From contig VZTI01001286.1 in NCBI GenBank assembly GCA_013397865.1, positions 1 through 64,000 on the forward strand: a stretch of DNA of 64,000 nt, read 5' to 3'. The stretch is from Struthidea cinerea. Its lineage: Eukaryota; Chordata; Aves; Passeriformes; Corcoracidae. Every line of letters starts with the position of its first letter. Within the stretch, counting starts at the first letter, position 1. The translations under genes and the position numbers were made by a program. The notes beneath the pieces were generated by a model. It saw nothing but the letters and a program-made list of their open reading frames with translations. It ran no database searches and had not been told where the DNA came from. This document shows positions 52,701-62,269 of the stretch, piece after piece.

Positions 52701-55700
52701 TAGATTAGTAGCTTGAAAAATACAAAACATAGTTATTTGGATTATTAGTTGCAGAATGTTACACTACAGGAGACACATTTGAAACACAATGCTGGGTCAT
52801 ACATTCCCATTCTGAAAGGACACCTTAATTTGGGGGGAAAGATGTGAAGGAAGAAGAGAAAGAAGAGTGTTGTTTCCTCAAAAAATAATAAAATAAGCAA
52901 ATAAGCAAAATTATTTGCTTCTCTTCACAAAGAGCCCCTCACATCAAGTACACAGCTTACATCTTTTCCCCTGCAATATTGCTCATCTCTGGTGTTTTAT
53001 CATTACATTCCCTTCACATACTGCTCTTCACTTTTAGATTAATCTGCCAAAATGAGATGCTAAGGATTTGCATACAGATTTGACTACACAAAAATAGATC
53101 TGGAATTAATAACAGTCTCTATATGTTTTAATTTCTTCTAGACTGGAGTACCCTTGCCTCCAGCAGTATTCTTGGCTTTGAAAGTCATCAAGCTGATTTG
53201 TCTGCTCTTAGGTTATGATGCCACATGCTGCTACACTGTCCCCTGCAATCAAAGTGCTCGCAGAGATAGATTCCATGCCTTCCCCTAACAAGTATATTTT
53301 ATAGATTGGCAGTTTTGATCTCCCCTCCCCAGGGGGATAATCTGCATCTTAACAGGTTTCTATAGATACATCTGTCATTAAATATGCCATCTTATATCTG
53401 CATCAATTTTCAAACTCTAGTTCCTTCTAACTTTGAAGTGCTATAGCAAAAGTTTAAAATTTTCTGCCAAAATTCAGATTTAACAAGTCTGCAATGTCCC
53501 CTTGAACTATTTTTTTTTTAAAAAAACTCCAGACAGCTGGGAAAGGGCGAAAGAGCAGCAATATGTCTCTTAAAAAATAAGAAAAGAAGGGAAAAAAGAG
53601 TTTAAATGGTACCAAAAATAATACATACTTTCTCAGAAAAGAAATGGGGTAATTCTGAGAGAATTTCTTAAGCTTCTCTGCTGTGTTTTCTATGAGGAAA
53701 GGAGAGGATAGAGAGGCATCATAATGAGAGAAAGTATTTAAAAACACAAACTATGCTATTAAATTTGATGTCAAGCAGTAACAGCTAATGTGGTAGTAAC
53801 CCAACAGTTGAAGAAAGAGAAAAAAAATGTCTGGCTGGTTAAACTACAGAAAATATACAGTCTGGTCAGCATTTGCTGTTTTTATAAACAGAGTGATGAT
53901 TACACCACATTAACATGAGCAGCTTGCTTTGAGGACTCCAGCATCCTCAGGACAAGACTGTCTTACGGACAGGAGCACATCCTCATGGAAAGGCCATCCT
54001 CCAACCCATGAGCTTACAGCATTTTTACACTGCCACAGTAACTGTCCCTCGCTCCCTTGCAGGTTGTAAATGTTGCTTTTTAAGCCCGCCAAGGCCTGTA
54101 AATTCCCAGCTCATGCAACAGTGCCCCCCTACATGGGGCAATTGCTCAAGGATTCCAAAACACACCTTGTCCATCCCCTTCCCACACCTGGGAAACATTC
54201 TGCATTATTATAGTCCCCCCAAACACTCCACAAACTGCATGGAGAAACACCTTCAAGACACACACTTCTAAAAAGAGAAGGGTAGGAGGCAGTAGATTCT
54301 ACATTTTCCTAAATGACAGTTTATAAGCCATATTTATAACATGCCCTAGCAAGGCCCCCATATGACTTGAGAAATCTCATCCAATCCAAATCCCCCAGAA
54401 AATATCACAACTCTCTCTGCAGTCCCCAAGCGCTAGGCTGTGTGCGGGAATCCGAGTTCACGGGGAGACGTGTAAAACTACATGCTGGCAAAGAGCTGCC
54501 ATGTGTGTTCCTTCCAGCAAATCCTGGGAATATATAGCAACCCATGACATGCACCCTAAGGTGCTCTGCTATTTTAAAACAGAAATCTCTCCTCTCTTAG
54601 GTGCCTGTGTGTCAAACACAAGATAATCCTTCCTCAATGTGCAAACCTCAATGTCCAAACTCTGACTGCAGCCAGCCCAGGTGCAGTGAGGACAGCTGAG
54701 CTGGAGCACATTCTCCCAAGGTAAGGAGTGCCCTGGAAGAGGCCAACATCAGCGCTGATTAATGCTCTTCGACTCCAGATGCAATCGAGCCACAAGCAAG
54801 AGGGGCACAAGCCCTAGGTTTGTTTAAATCATTAAAGCTGGATGTTTACATTCAATCTAAGGAGAATCAATGCCATCAAACCAATAATGTCCATCACTGA
54901 AAGGTGTGAGATCATTCACTGGAATACAGTAAAAATGAAGTCTGTATAGTCTGTATATATATGGAACCTATACAGACTATGACTGGGCCACTAAGGCAAT
55001 TTTTATGTACTTGTTAACCTCCCAGTCCCAGTAAATCCTGTGCCAGCCACACTGTAAAACATACTTGGTTAGAGTCTGTAAACTCCTATTTTTCCAGATC
55101 TATTTTTCATAAAAGAATTTTATAGACATTTACTGAGAAAAAAATCTTTACTTCAGAACAGCATACTGATAGTAAGGTCATACTTTTCATCCCAAATCAC
55201 TTGCAAACTCAGAATAATTCTTCAAGCCATGTTATCACCATCAGTTCCTTAGTCAAAATCTCCACCATTAGGGAAAAAACAACACTAAAAAACCAAAAAG
55301 AATCTTGAATTTTGAAAAAAAAAAAATAAAAATCTCCTATATTAAATACAAAGCAACTGTACAGGGTTGGCTTGTTTACCCCCTTCCCACAAGCTGAGTT
55401 TCTACGTGCCTGTCAAGATGTTATTTTAGCTGACACACTTAAGGTCAGACTACTCAGGCCTCTGCAAAACACCAGTGTAACACTTTGTTTTAAACAAGAC
55501 TTTTCATGTGCTAATCTCTTGAGCACCTAAGGCAAGGGGAAGCATCATTATCCCAGGATGCGGGTGCAGGAATGGCCCAGAGCTGGAGTGCCTGGCAGAG
55601 GTTCCCTGCCCCTCACTGTCCCCAGGGGCACTACACCTATACTGGTGGAGGAAGGTTAACACGTATAGAAAAGGACGTGTCCAGATTTGCATGTGCACTC

Positions 55701-58700
55701 CACAGAGGATGCAGGGAAATGGGCATAGTTCAAGTCCTCACTCTTATGGAAAATTTTTCCCCGCTTTTATAGGTAGTGATTGTTAGTAATGTTGAACTCC
55801 AAAGTGTTTAGTGTACTTTGTTTTTCTTTCACTGAAATACTTCAAGCATTGTGGCATGAACTTGTTTGTGAAATTGGTCACGGCATCAGATGTTAACTGG
55901 GGCCTAGAAGAATCACTGTTCTATAAAATTTCCAAACCATCTGCCCCATGCAATGTCAGTACAGAGAACTTATTTGTTGTGGTTTAACCCAGTCAGCAAC
56001 TCAGCCTCACACAGCCACTCATTCACTCCCCCACCATGGGAGAGAATTGGAAAAGTAAAACTGAGAAAATTCGTGGGTTGAGATAAAGGGAGTTTAACAG
56101 GCACAGCAAAAGCCACACACACAAGCAAAGCAAAACATGGAATGAATTCACTGCTTCCTATCAGCAGGCAGGTGTTCAGCCATGTCCAGGAAAGCAGGGA
56201 TCCATCAAGCATAATTGTGATTTGGGAAGTCAAACGTCAGCACTATGAACATCCCCCCCTTCCTCCTTCTTCCCCCACCTTTATATGCTGAGCATGACAC
56301 CATATGGTCTGGAATATCCCTTTGGTCAGTGGGGATCAGCCGTCCTGGGTGTGTCCCCTCCCAAATTCTTGCCCATCCCCAGCCTCCTCGCCGGTGGGGT
56401 GGGGTGGGGTGAGAAGTAAGAAACGCCTTCACTCTGTAGAAGCACTGCTCAGCAGTAACAAAAACATCCCTGTTTTACCAGGACTGTTTCCAGCACAAAT
56501 CCAAAACATAGCCCAGACTAGCTGCTATAAGGAAAATTAACTCTATCCCAGTCAAAGCCAGAACATTATTTTAATAAACTCTCATGTATTTTTTAAAATA
56601 AGAAAATAAAAAGAAGACTGTGAGGGAAAAACAATAAATAATGACATGAACATAAAAAATGGAGCACAGAAAACTCAAGGGCTGAACCCACTTGTGCTGG
56701 GCAGAGGGTCTGATTAGCTCCAGTGTGCAAAAGGCTCCCTCTTTTAATCTGCTTCTGTCAGGTTAGAAACCCTAAAGAGGTGGTAGCAGCTTAGGAGTCC
56801 CTCTGTCTACCTGAACACCAGCCACCCACCTCCTATTGCCAGTGTGTACACTCGTACAGCATTTTGTTTTGTCCATTTTCCTTTCCTGCTGCCTTTGCCA
56901 TGATTTTATTCTCTATTATTTTTGAATCCTTGTCATATTTGTCCCAAAGGAGCAGCAAAGCAAAGCTGAAAATGAATCCCAATAATAACAGAAATCCCTT
57001 AAGTCTAGTCAGCTTTTGATCAGCAAAGCCTTTAAGAGGGCATGGGGCTGTAGCAGAGGCACTGAGTAAGTAAATGGTCAGGGTGCAGATCAAGCTTTGA
57101 TTACTCTCTCCACAAATAGACGGGCTAGAAACTTAAATTACCACTATTTAATTTATTTCCTCACTAAAGAACTGGGCACATTTCTATGGTTCCCTTGCCA
57201 GCTGGTAGTAGCAGACTGACTTTGAGAGCTCTTTGCTGATGACCTGTATTTCCCAGAAAAAGCAGCAGGGATACAGCTCAGAAACATTTCTAACTCAGAC
57301 TAATTTTTTAATTACTTAATTTTAGGCCACATACTTCAAAATTAGGTTCCCTCCTGCATTACTAATTACTTTTATGCTAACATCTTATATTCAGTGATGA
57401 ACAGTGGATTTTCCAGCAGTGACTACGGTACAATAAAACATCTCTCTCTACTATTCCCCTGCCCCTGAATGTACAGGTACCATGAGCTACATTCTAGTCC
57501 TAAGCAATTAATTAATAATAGAAGGCCAGCTATACTTATTACATCTCCATCTACTTTTCTTTTTAAAATAACTCTATTCGATACACAGCCAGGTTTCAGT
57601 CTGAGAGTACAAAATTCAGATCGATACCTACTGAAGTGTAGTGTAGTAAGTATGCTCTCGTCCTTCATAATAACCTGTCACAACTGAGCAACTCAAAACT
57701 TCTAAGCATTTTCTTGGAACCTATCAAAATGCATCTGAAAATCCCTGTCTACTTTATTCCACTGTTGGTAGTATTTTCAAGTATAAATGGAACAATACTG
57801 ATAAAATATTTTTTGCTGTTTTGCCCAGTTTTAAAGAATTCATCCAGTAGGCTTCCACTTATCTCTTCCCCTGATTCTACAGCACGATTAGAGGCATATC
57901 CTTGAACACAATATCACACTGCATCATTTTATAAACACAAGTGGAATTTAAAACACACAGGCATGCATACATTTCACCTACATAACTAAGCACATAAATT
58001 AATCCTCAGCATAATTTCCCTTTTCCTAGAAAATCTGGAAAGATTAAATTTAATCTTCAACCAGCCCCATGTTTGACTTAAAAATTGCTATCAAATACTT
58101 TCTTGAGTTTTGATTGTTTTGCTTTGTTGGTTTGGGGTTTTTTTAATGAAATTAAGACAAAAACTATTACTTTTTCATTTACTGGAGGAAAGACCACACG
58201 GATGGATTTCTAGTGCATATTCAACAATTTTATATGAGAATGCTTAACACCATTTTCTAAAAAGTCCTATTCTTCATAAATACTGACAAATGTAAACCAC
58301 AAAACAGGAAAAAAAAAAACAGCAATCAAGGCACAGCAGTAGGAACATCCACGTATTTGAAATGCCCACCACAGACACACATCCCTCTCCACTAGTAAAA
58401 CAGGAAAGGTAGTGAATAAAGAGGATAATGCTCTGAATACACACAGCTGGTAGCCTAAAGCAGAAATCCTGTTCCTGTACTGTACCTGGGTCTCAGCTAA
58501 GGATTCACACAACACAAACTCTACAAGACTCCTTAAATGATGGTCACTGAAGAGAGCGACCCAAAGAACCTGGTGATCTTGGGTGATTTTCTGTGTTCTG
58601 TCCTGCTTTTAATTCCAAAGTCATCATTCGTTACTTTAGTGTATATGCATTAAAATAGATACTTGCTAATTCCCCTGCCAGTGCTTGGGAATCCACTCCC

Positions 58701-60731
58701 ATGAGGCATTTAATCCATAGGGACAGAAAGGTACATCCACTAACCTAAACAACACACTTTGAGAAGCACAGCGAAGGCTTAAGAAGCTAACTTAATCTTC
58801 CATTCATATTCCATCTTTTCACCAGAGGCATTCCAGACCATATTAAAATCTCCAGAGGGTATCTACGGTGAAGATGCCAATCACTGAACATTTACCTCAA
58901 GGGCTGGCCCCATTTACTCATTAGCTTCCTTAATAAATATTATAACTATATAACCTTCCGTGGCACATTTCTTAGTAAAGGGGGAATATTTTTCTGTCAA
59001 ATCTTCTGGAGACAGCATTGGCTGTATTCCAAAATAACTAATACCAGAAAAGTCACTACAAAAACTGAGGAAACTAAGTCCTCTCACCCCCATCAATGGA
59101 ACATAACAACTAAAGACTCAGTTGCAAATGGTATGTTATTTTAGGATTATAGGGTCTATACATTTATCTATCTGTGCCATAAAGCTATGATTACACCCAG
59201 ACAGTCCTGTGCACTTGCTATGGACAGAGCAACGGATGATTTCTAAAAAAGGTCATCTTGGCCGGTTACAATATCCTGAAGAGCAAGAGGGGACCCACAA
59301 GGATCCTGCCTTCAAGCCCTGGAACAACACAAGCTAACAAGCACCTAATTGTCCATTTCATCATAAGGAATATATGAATCATATCATACAATTAGAGAAT
59401 ATTCCAAGTTGGAAGGGACCCACAAGGATCATCAAAGTCCAACTCCAGGCCCTGTACAGGCTCAGAAATCACACCACGTGCCTAAAAACATTGTTCAAAT
59501 GCTTCTTGAACTCTGTCAGGCTGGTGGTGTGACCACTTCCCTGGGGAGCCTGTTCCAGTGTCCAATCAACCTGTGGGTGAAGAACCTTTTCCTGATATCC
59601 AGCCTAAACCTCCCCTGACACAACTTCAGGCCATTCCCTTGGGTCCTGTTACTGTCAAAAGTACCAGATCATATTACAGAAACAATGTCTTTTTTTGTTT
59701 GTTTTTAGGAAGCACACAGAATTTATCATTGGAAATTTGTCCAAAAGTGCATTATCATTCCAGTTCACTGTGATTTATGAATGGCAACTGGAGATAGCAC
59801 ATATGATATCAGCAGCTCTGAAACACTCAGAGTGTATGTATAAGGTACGTTATGCTCCTATACTTCTAATGAGGCTTCAGTTCTTTGTCCTCTCCTAAGA
59901 GAAAAGTTATCATGACATATAAACCAAAGAAGATTTATTACTTTAATTCAAGACAGTATTTTGGTATTTTGTTAGTACCTCAAACTGTGTGAAACGTTTT
60001 CTACCTGATATCCAAAGAAGACCATCCACCACATATCCTGCATGGCATGAGAGTGACCGATCAAAGGACTGTACAAAGGTCCACTTGTTCTTCTTGGGGC
60101 AGTAGCGTTCAACTGTAGGCAACACTTGACGCAATTCATTCCTGCCCCCTACGGCATAGAGGTACTCATCCACGGCTCCCAGCACAAAGTGTTCCCGGCA
60201 GTTCTTCATCGGAGCTATCTCCGCCCAGGAGTTAGTGCGGGGGTCATATCGACAGACAGTTCTCACGGCACACGTGCGTCCCGTGGAGTGCTCTGCCTCT
60301 CCACCAGCTACAAAAAGAAAGTCTCCCATAACAGCAACACAGTGGTGGCTCCTCCCCACAGGCATAGGCGCCAGCTCGCTCCAGTTAGCGATCCCTGCGA
60401 TATGAACGTTCTCTTGGTCTACCGGATTGAAGTATCGCAATTCCTTCACCTTACAGACTTCTCGTTTTTTCCCCCCAATAATGTACAGAGTGTCTGACTG
60501 GAAGCGAGGCTTTGTCCTTGCGGTTTGCCAAACTGGCTGTGCATAGACGCTCTGGTGGTAAGCCAAGGCCTCGTTAATGAGCGCTGTCGCAGTTTCACTG
60601 GCCTGGACGAGAGGATGAGTAAGAGCTACAGTATGCAGTGTATCCACATCCATAAGGCCAAAGCGGACGTACTGGAGAAGTTCATCCAGGTACTGGTAGC
60701 GGCAGTTGTGCTCCAACCACCTCACAGCCAG
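43596..60731 (-). CDS. KLHL32: KLHL32, C-terminal part (BACK end plus six Kelch repeats)
   Basis: KLHL32 is a BTB-BACK-Kelch protein. By family it is a presumed substrate adaptor of a CUL3 ubiquitin ligase; its specific substrate is unknown to me. Five - strand exons join in frame: 60731-60005, 50512-50454, 48040-47848, 45711-45617 and 43757-43596. They give 411 residues and a TGA stop (plus-strand 43596-43598). Order: end of BACK (LAVRWLEHN), then six Kelch blades carrying the family's GG signatures (LYIIGGKK, FLFVAGGE, YLYAVGGR, LLWISGG, LYVLGGND, IYLVGGY) with Tyr and Trp in the expected spots. Vertebrate KLHL32 is about 620 residues, so about 209 N-terminal residues (BTB and most of BACK) are encoded beyond the right edge. 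The last residue is Met before the stop, where I recall Ile in mammals. No disabling change was seen. Confidence 0.96.
43758..45616 (-). other. KLHL32 intron before the terminal exon
   Basis: AT-rich intron with an AT-only tandem duplication at 44640-44687. Nothing else was recognised. Confidence 0.85.
44640..44687. repeat. AT-rich tandem duplication with palindromic character
   Basis: TACTATATTACATTATATTA plus TATAATA is followed directly by TACTATATTACATTATATAA. Almost only A and T are present, with a few C, and many sub-stretches are self-complementary. Confidence 0.85.
45617..45711 (-). CDS. KLHL32: KLHL32 exon, Kelch repeat 6
   Basis: On the - strand the acceptor is TTGCTTTAG and the donor is GTGAGC. 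It completes Gly, then encodes QNESGVAVHNGRIYLVGGYS and IWTNEPLACIQ, ending in phase 0. It is 95 bp long and identical in layout to the vertebrate gene as I know it. Confidence 0.96.
45712..47847 (-). other. KLHL32 intron between exons 47848-48040 and 45617-45711
   Basis: It contains a 530-bp CR1 copy and a GC-rich patch at about 45860-46150 (several CpG, including ACGCGCCC). No exon was recognised. Confidence 0.85.
46641..47170 (+). repeat. CR1 LINE, longest copy in the window
   Basis: It runs from CATGGCCAGCAGGTTCAGGG through GTGAGACCACACCTGGAGTG, GGAGCACCTCTCCTGCAATG, TTTAGATTAGATATTAGGAA and GGGGCTTTGAGCAACCTGGT to the tail ACCATTCTCTGGTTCTATG. About 530 bp of the 3' end of CR1 is present, including the last coding part, with indels that break the frame. 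It is antisense to KLHL32. Confidence 0.95.
47848..48040 (-). CDS. KLHL32: KLHL32 exon, Kelch repeat 4/5
   Basis: On the - strand the acceptor is TCTCCCCAG and the donor is GTGAGC. It encodes NKWLSRSPMPQRRVYHSMAA, then KLYVLGGNDLDYNNDRIL and QWTRCSFNMLT, ending in phase 1. It gives the Trp that closes blade 4 and most of blade 5. Confidence 0.97.
48041..50453 (-). other. KLHL32 intron between exons 50454-50512 and 47848-48040
   Basis: AT-rich except for the CpG-rich islet listed separately, plus an A-run at 50160-50172. No repeat family was recognised. Confidence 0.85.
49081..49500. promoter_or_regulatory. Intragenic CpG-rich islet (possible enhancer or alternative promoter)
   Basis: About 20 CpG dinucleotides by eye lie in about 400 bp, clustered in GACTCGCCACAAAGGCCTCG, GCCGGCGC, CCGTGCGAG and CACGCGCC. 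The kilobases on either side have almost none. GC is above half. Long open frames appear on both strands simply because stops are rare in such sequence; none resembles a known protein. A regulatory role is inference from composition only. Confidence 0.4.
50454..50512 (-). CDS. KLHL32: KLHL32 59-bp exon in Kelch repeat 4
   Basis: On the - strand it is bounded by TTTTATAG and GTGAGT. It completes Gly and encodes GVTNTAQYQNRLMVYDPKQ, closing at phase 0. It is found only by protein homology and phase matching: 59 bp is too short to stand out as an open frame, but it joins both neighbours perfectly. It supplies the GG of blade 4 and the Tyr of the following strand. Confidence 0.95.
54946..54980. 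repeat. Perfect inverted repeat, 12-bp arms, 11-bp loop
   Basis: ATAGTCTGTATA at 54946-54957 pairs with TATACAGACTAT at 54969-54980. It is not followed by a T-run and is too short for a typical microRNA precursor. The function is unknown. Confidence 0.85.
55975..56565 (-). mobile_element. Solo LTR, avian endogenous retrovirus, family A copy 2, with likely 5-bp target duplication
   Basis: The plus strand starts TGTTGTGGTTTAACCCAGTC and ends TCAAAGCCAGAACA, giving TG...CA ends on a 591-bp element. It is flanked by TTATT at 55970-55974 and 56566-56570. On the - strand it keeps TATAAA (plus 56280-56285), while the ATTAAA site has become GTTAAA. It shares most of its length with the intergenic copy at 37201-37800. 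A 5-bp duplication would fit the ERVL class, but one duplication is weak proof. It lies in sense orientation within a KLHL32 intron. Confidence 0.85.
59283..59335 (-). repeat. Possible short CR1 tail fragment
   Basis: GGGGACCCACAAGGATCCTG, then TCAAGCCCTGGAACAACAC, resembles the antisense CR1 tail found again about 125 bp to the right. It is short and diverged. Confidence 0.4.
59383..59656 (-). repeat. CR1 LINE, truncated 3' end
   Basis: The plus strand reads AAGTTGGAAGGGACCCACAA, then GTCCAACTCCAGGCCCTGTA, CTGGGGAGCCTGTTCCAGTG and AGAACCTTTTCCTGATATCC, the reverse complement of CR1 in 3' to 5' order. It is the same subfamily as the copy at 17075-17300. The orientation is the same as KLHL32 transcription. 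Confidence 0.92.
60005..60731 (-). CDS. KLHL32: KLHL32 large exon: BACK end and Kelch repeats 1-3 to mid 4
   Basis: On the - strand the acceptor reads CTTTTAG and the donor GTAGAA. The 727-bp exon begins LAVRWLEHNCRYQYLDELL (end of BACK). It continues through SDTLYIIGGKKREV, MPVGRSHHCVAVMGDFLFV and REHFVLGAVDEYLYAVGGR, and ends SCHAGYVVDGLLWIS with one base of a Gly codon. The reading runs in from an upstream exon; the GTG at its third codon is an internal Val, not a start. Confidence 0.97.
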
Positions 60732-60855
60732 CTAAAAGTGGGGGGAAGGAAGGCAAAAACAAGACATGCGTTATTTGCATACAGTTCTGTCAAAATTTGG
60801 TGTTTTGAAATTTGCTTGCATTCCAAGAGCAGATATATACTTGCCTCAGTCATGG

Positions 60856-60877
60856 TATCTATCTATCTATCCATCTA
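60856..60877 (+). repeat. (TATC)n microsatellite
   Basis: Five tetranucleotide units with one change, TATCTATCTATCTATCCATC. It is short. Confidence 0.9.
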
Positions 60878-61865
60878 AAAAGCAGCTGTGAGAGCCTATT
60901 AGTCCACATAAAAAGATACCTATTAAAACTCTACCTACAGTGCATATACAAAAGCATTGTATTGCACCAGTTCCCCTAAACAATTTCCACAGCATTATCA
61001 GTGGCTATGCAATACTCTCGTCGTACAACCAGTTAGTGTTGCTGGAGACCATACTATCCCTGAACCAAGCTGCTGGAATAATAATATAAAGTTAGGGGCT
61101 ATGGGATCACTGGATACCATAGATACACACTAGAAAGAAGACTAATATCGAAAGATTAGAAAGAAAAGCCTTTTCTACCCTTCATATTTCATCCTATATC
61201 GAAGAAATACAACACAATACATACTGAATCCTTCAATATTTTTTTGTCTTCCTCATTTATTTTATTCATAAAGGAAAGAAAGGTGTAAGGGGACAAAAAA
61301 ATTAGAGAAGAGAGAAGCACAGAAGAGGCTCTGCTAGTTTGGGGCAGACAGAAAGCAACAAGGAAAACTCTAAAACTGCTCAGCAATTGAAGCTAGTACC
61401 AACATTCAAAATTAAACATAGCATTCAAATCACATAAAGCTTACTGAATCCAACCGGTCCTAAAAAGAGGCTAGGAAGGGCCTAAACCATTTCAAGAATT
61501 GTTGTGCAAGTTATTCTTGAAAACATCCAGTAATGAAGATACCAAAACTTCCTCAGGAAAACCATTCCCATGCTCTGGTATCTCTCAGACAAATTTTCCT
61601 CTTACATATGCAAAAGCTCTAAACCCTTAAACTTATCACCCCATTTTCCACCTTTGGGTTTATATTCCAGAGCAACCCTTGAAATGGATTCATCCATACA
61701 GGATGAAAAGCATTTTGCTACCTTCTTTTTCTTCTCCACCTCAGATGCATTTTAATATTGGTGTGAGAGTTCTCTTTGGTGAACGATAAAAGTATTTCAA
61801 TGCATCTCAGATCATATTTTCTAAATCCCTGTTGCTTGGCTCACAGTTCTTTGTTATTGAAATCC

Positions 61866-62269
61866 TTAATTAGGGTTAGTTAGTTAGGGTTAGTTAGGGT
61901 TGGGGTTAGGGTTAGTTAGGGTTAGTGAGGGTTGGGGTTAGGGTCAGTTAGATAGGGTTAGCGTTAGCTAGGTTTAGTTACTTAGGGTTAGTTACGGTTA
62001 GGGTTAGGGCTAGTTAGTTAGGGTTAGAGTTAATTAGGATTAGGGTCAGCAGGTTAGGGTTAATTAGGGTTAGTTAATGTTAAGGTTAGGTTTAGTTTGT
62101 TAGCTTTAGGGTTATTTAGTTACGGTTATTTAGGGTTAGGGTTAGTTAATTAGGGGTAGTTAGGGTTAGGGTTAGTCAGTTATCTTTCGTTAGGGTTAGG
62201 TTTAAGGTTAGTTTTAGGGTTAGCTGGATTTAGGTTTAGTATTAGGATTACGTTTGGGTTAGGATATTA
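61866..62269 (+). repeat. Interstitial telomeric repeat block, degenerate (TTAGGG)n
   Basis: About 400 bp are built almost only from TTAGGG and TTAG units, for example TTAGGGTTAGTTAGGG and GGTTGGGGTTAGGGTTAG, with the G-rich strand on +. Many units have point changes (TTACGG, TTAGGA, TTTAGG). The block lies within a KLHL32 intron, so the pre-mRNA would carry the CCCTAA strand. A 15-bp direct repeat, ATTGAAATCCTTAAT, stands on both sides (61856-61870 and 62282-62296). Confidence 0.95.

Larger units (their letters stand above)
50513..60004 (-). other. KLHL32 intron between exons 60005-60731 and 50454-50512
   Basis: This 9.5-kb intron holds a solo LTR, two CR1 tails near 59283-59656 and a perfect 12-bp-arm hairpin at 54946-54980. 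A-runs occur at about 55316-55326 and 58309-58319. The rest is AT-rich and unrecognised. Confidence 0.85.

Noticed and set aside
54946..54980. The 12-bp hairpin as a microRNA precursor or terminator
   Set aside because: The stem is far shorter than a microRNA precursor, and a bacterial-type terminator has no meaning in this genome.
37201..56565. The two family A LTRs as the ends of a single provirus
   Set aside because: They are about 18 kb apart with four KLHL32 coding exons between and no retroviral genes, so they are independent solo LTRs.
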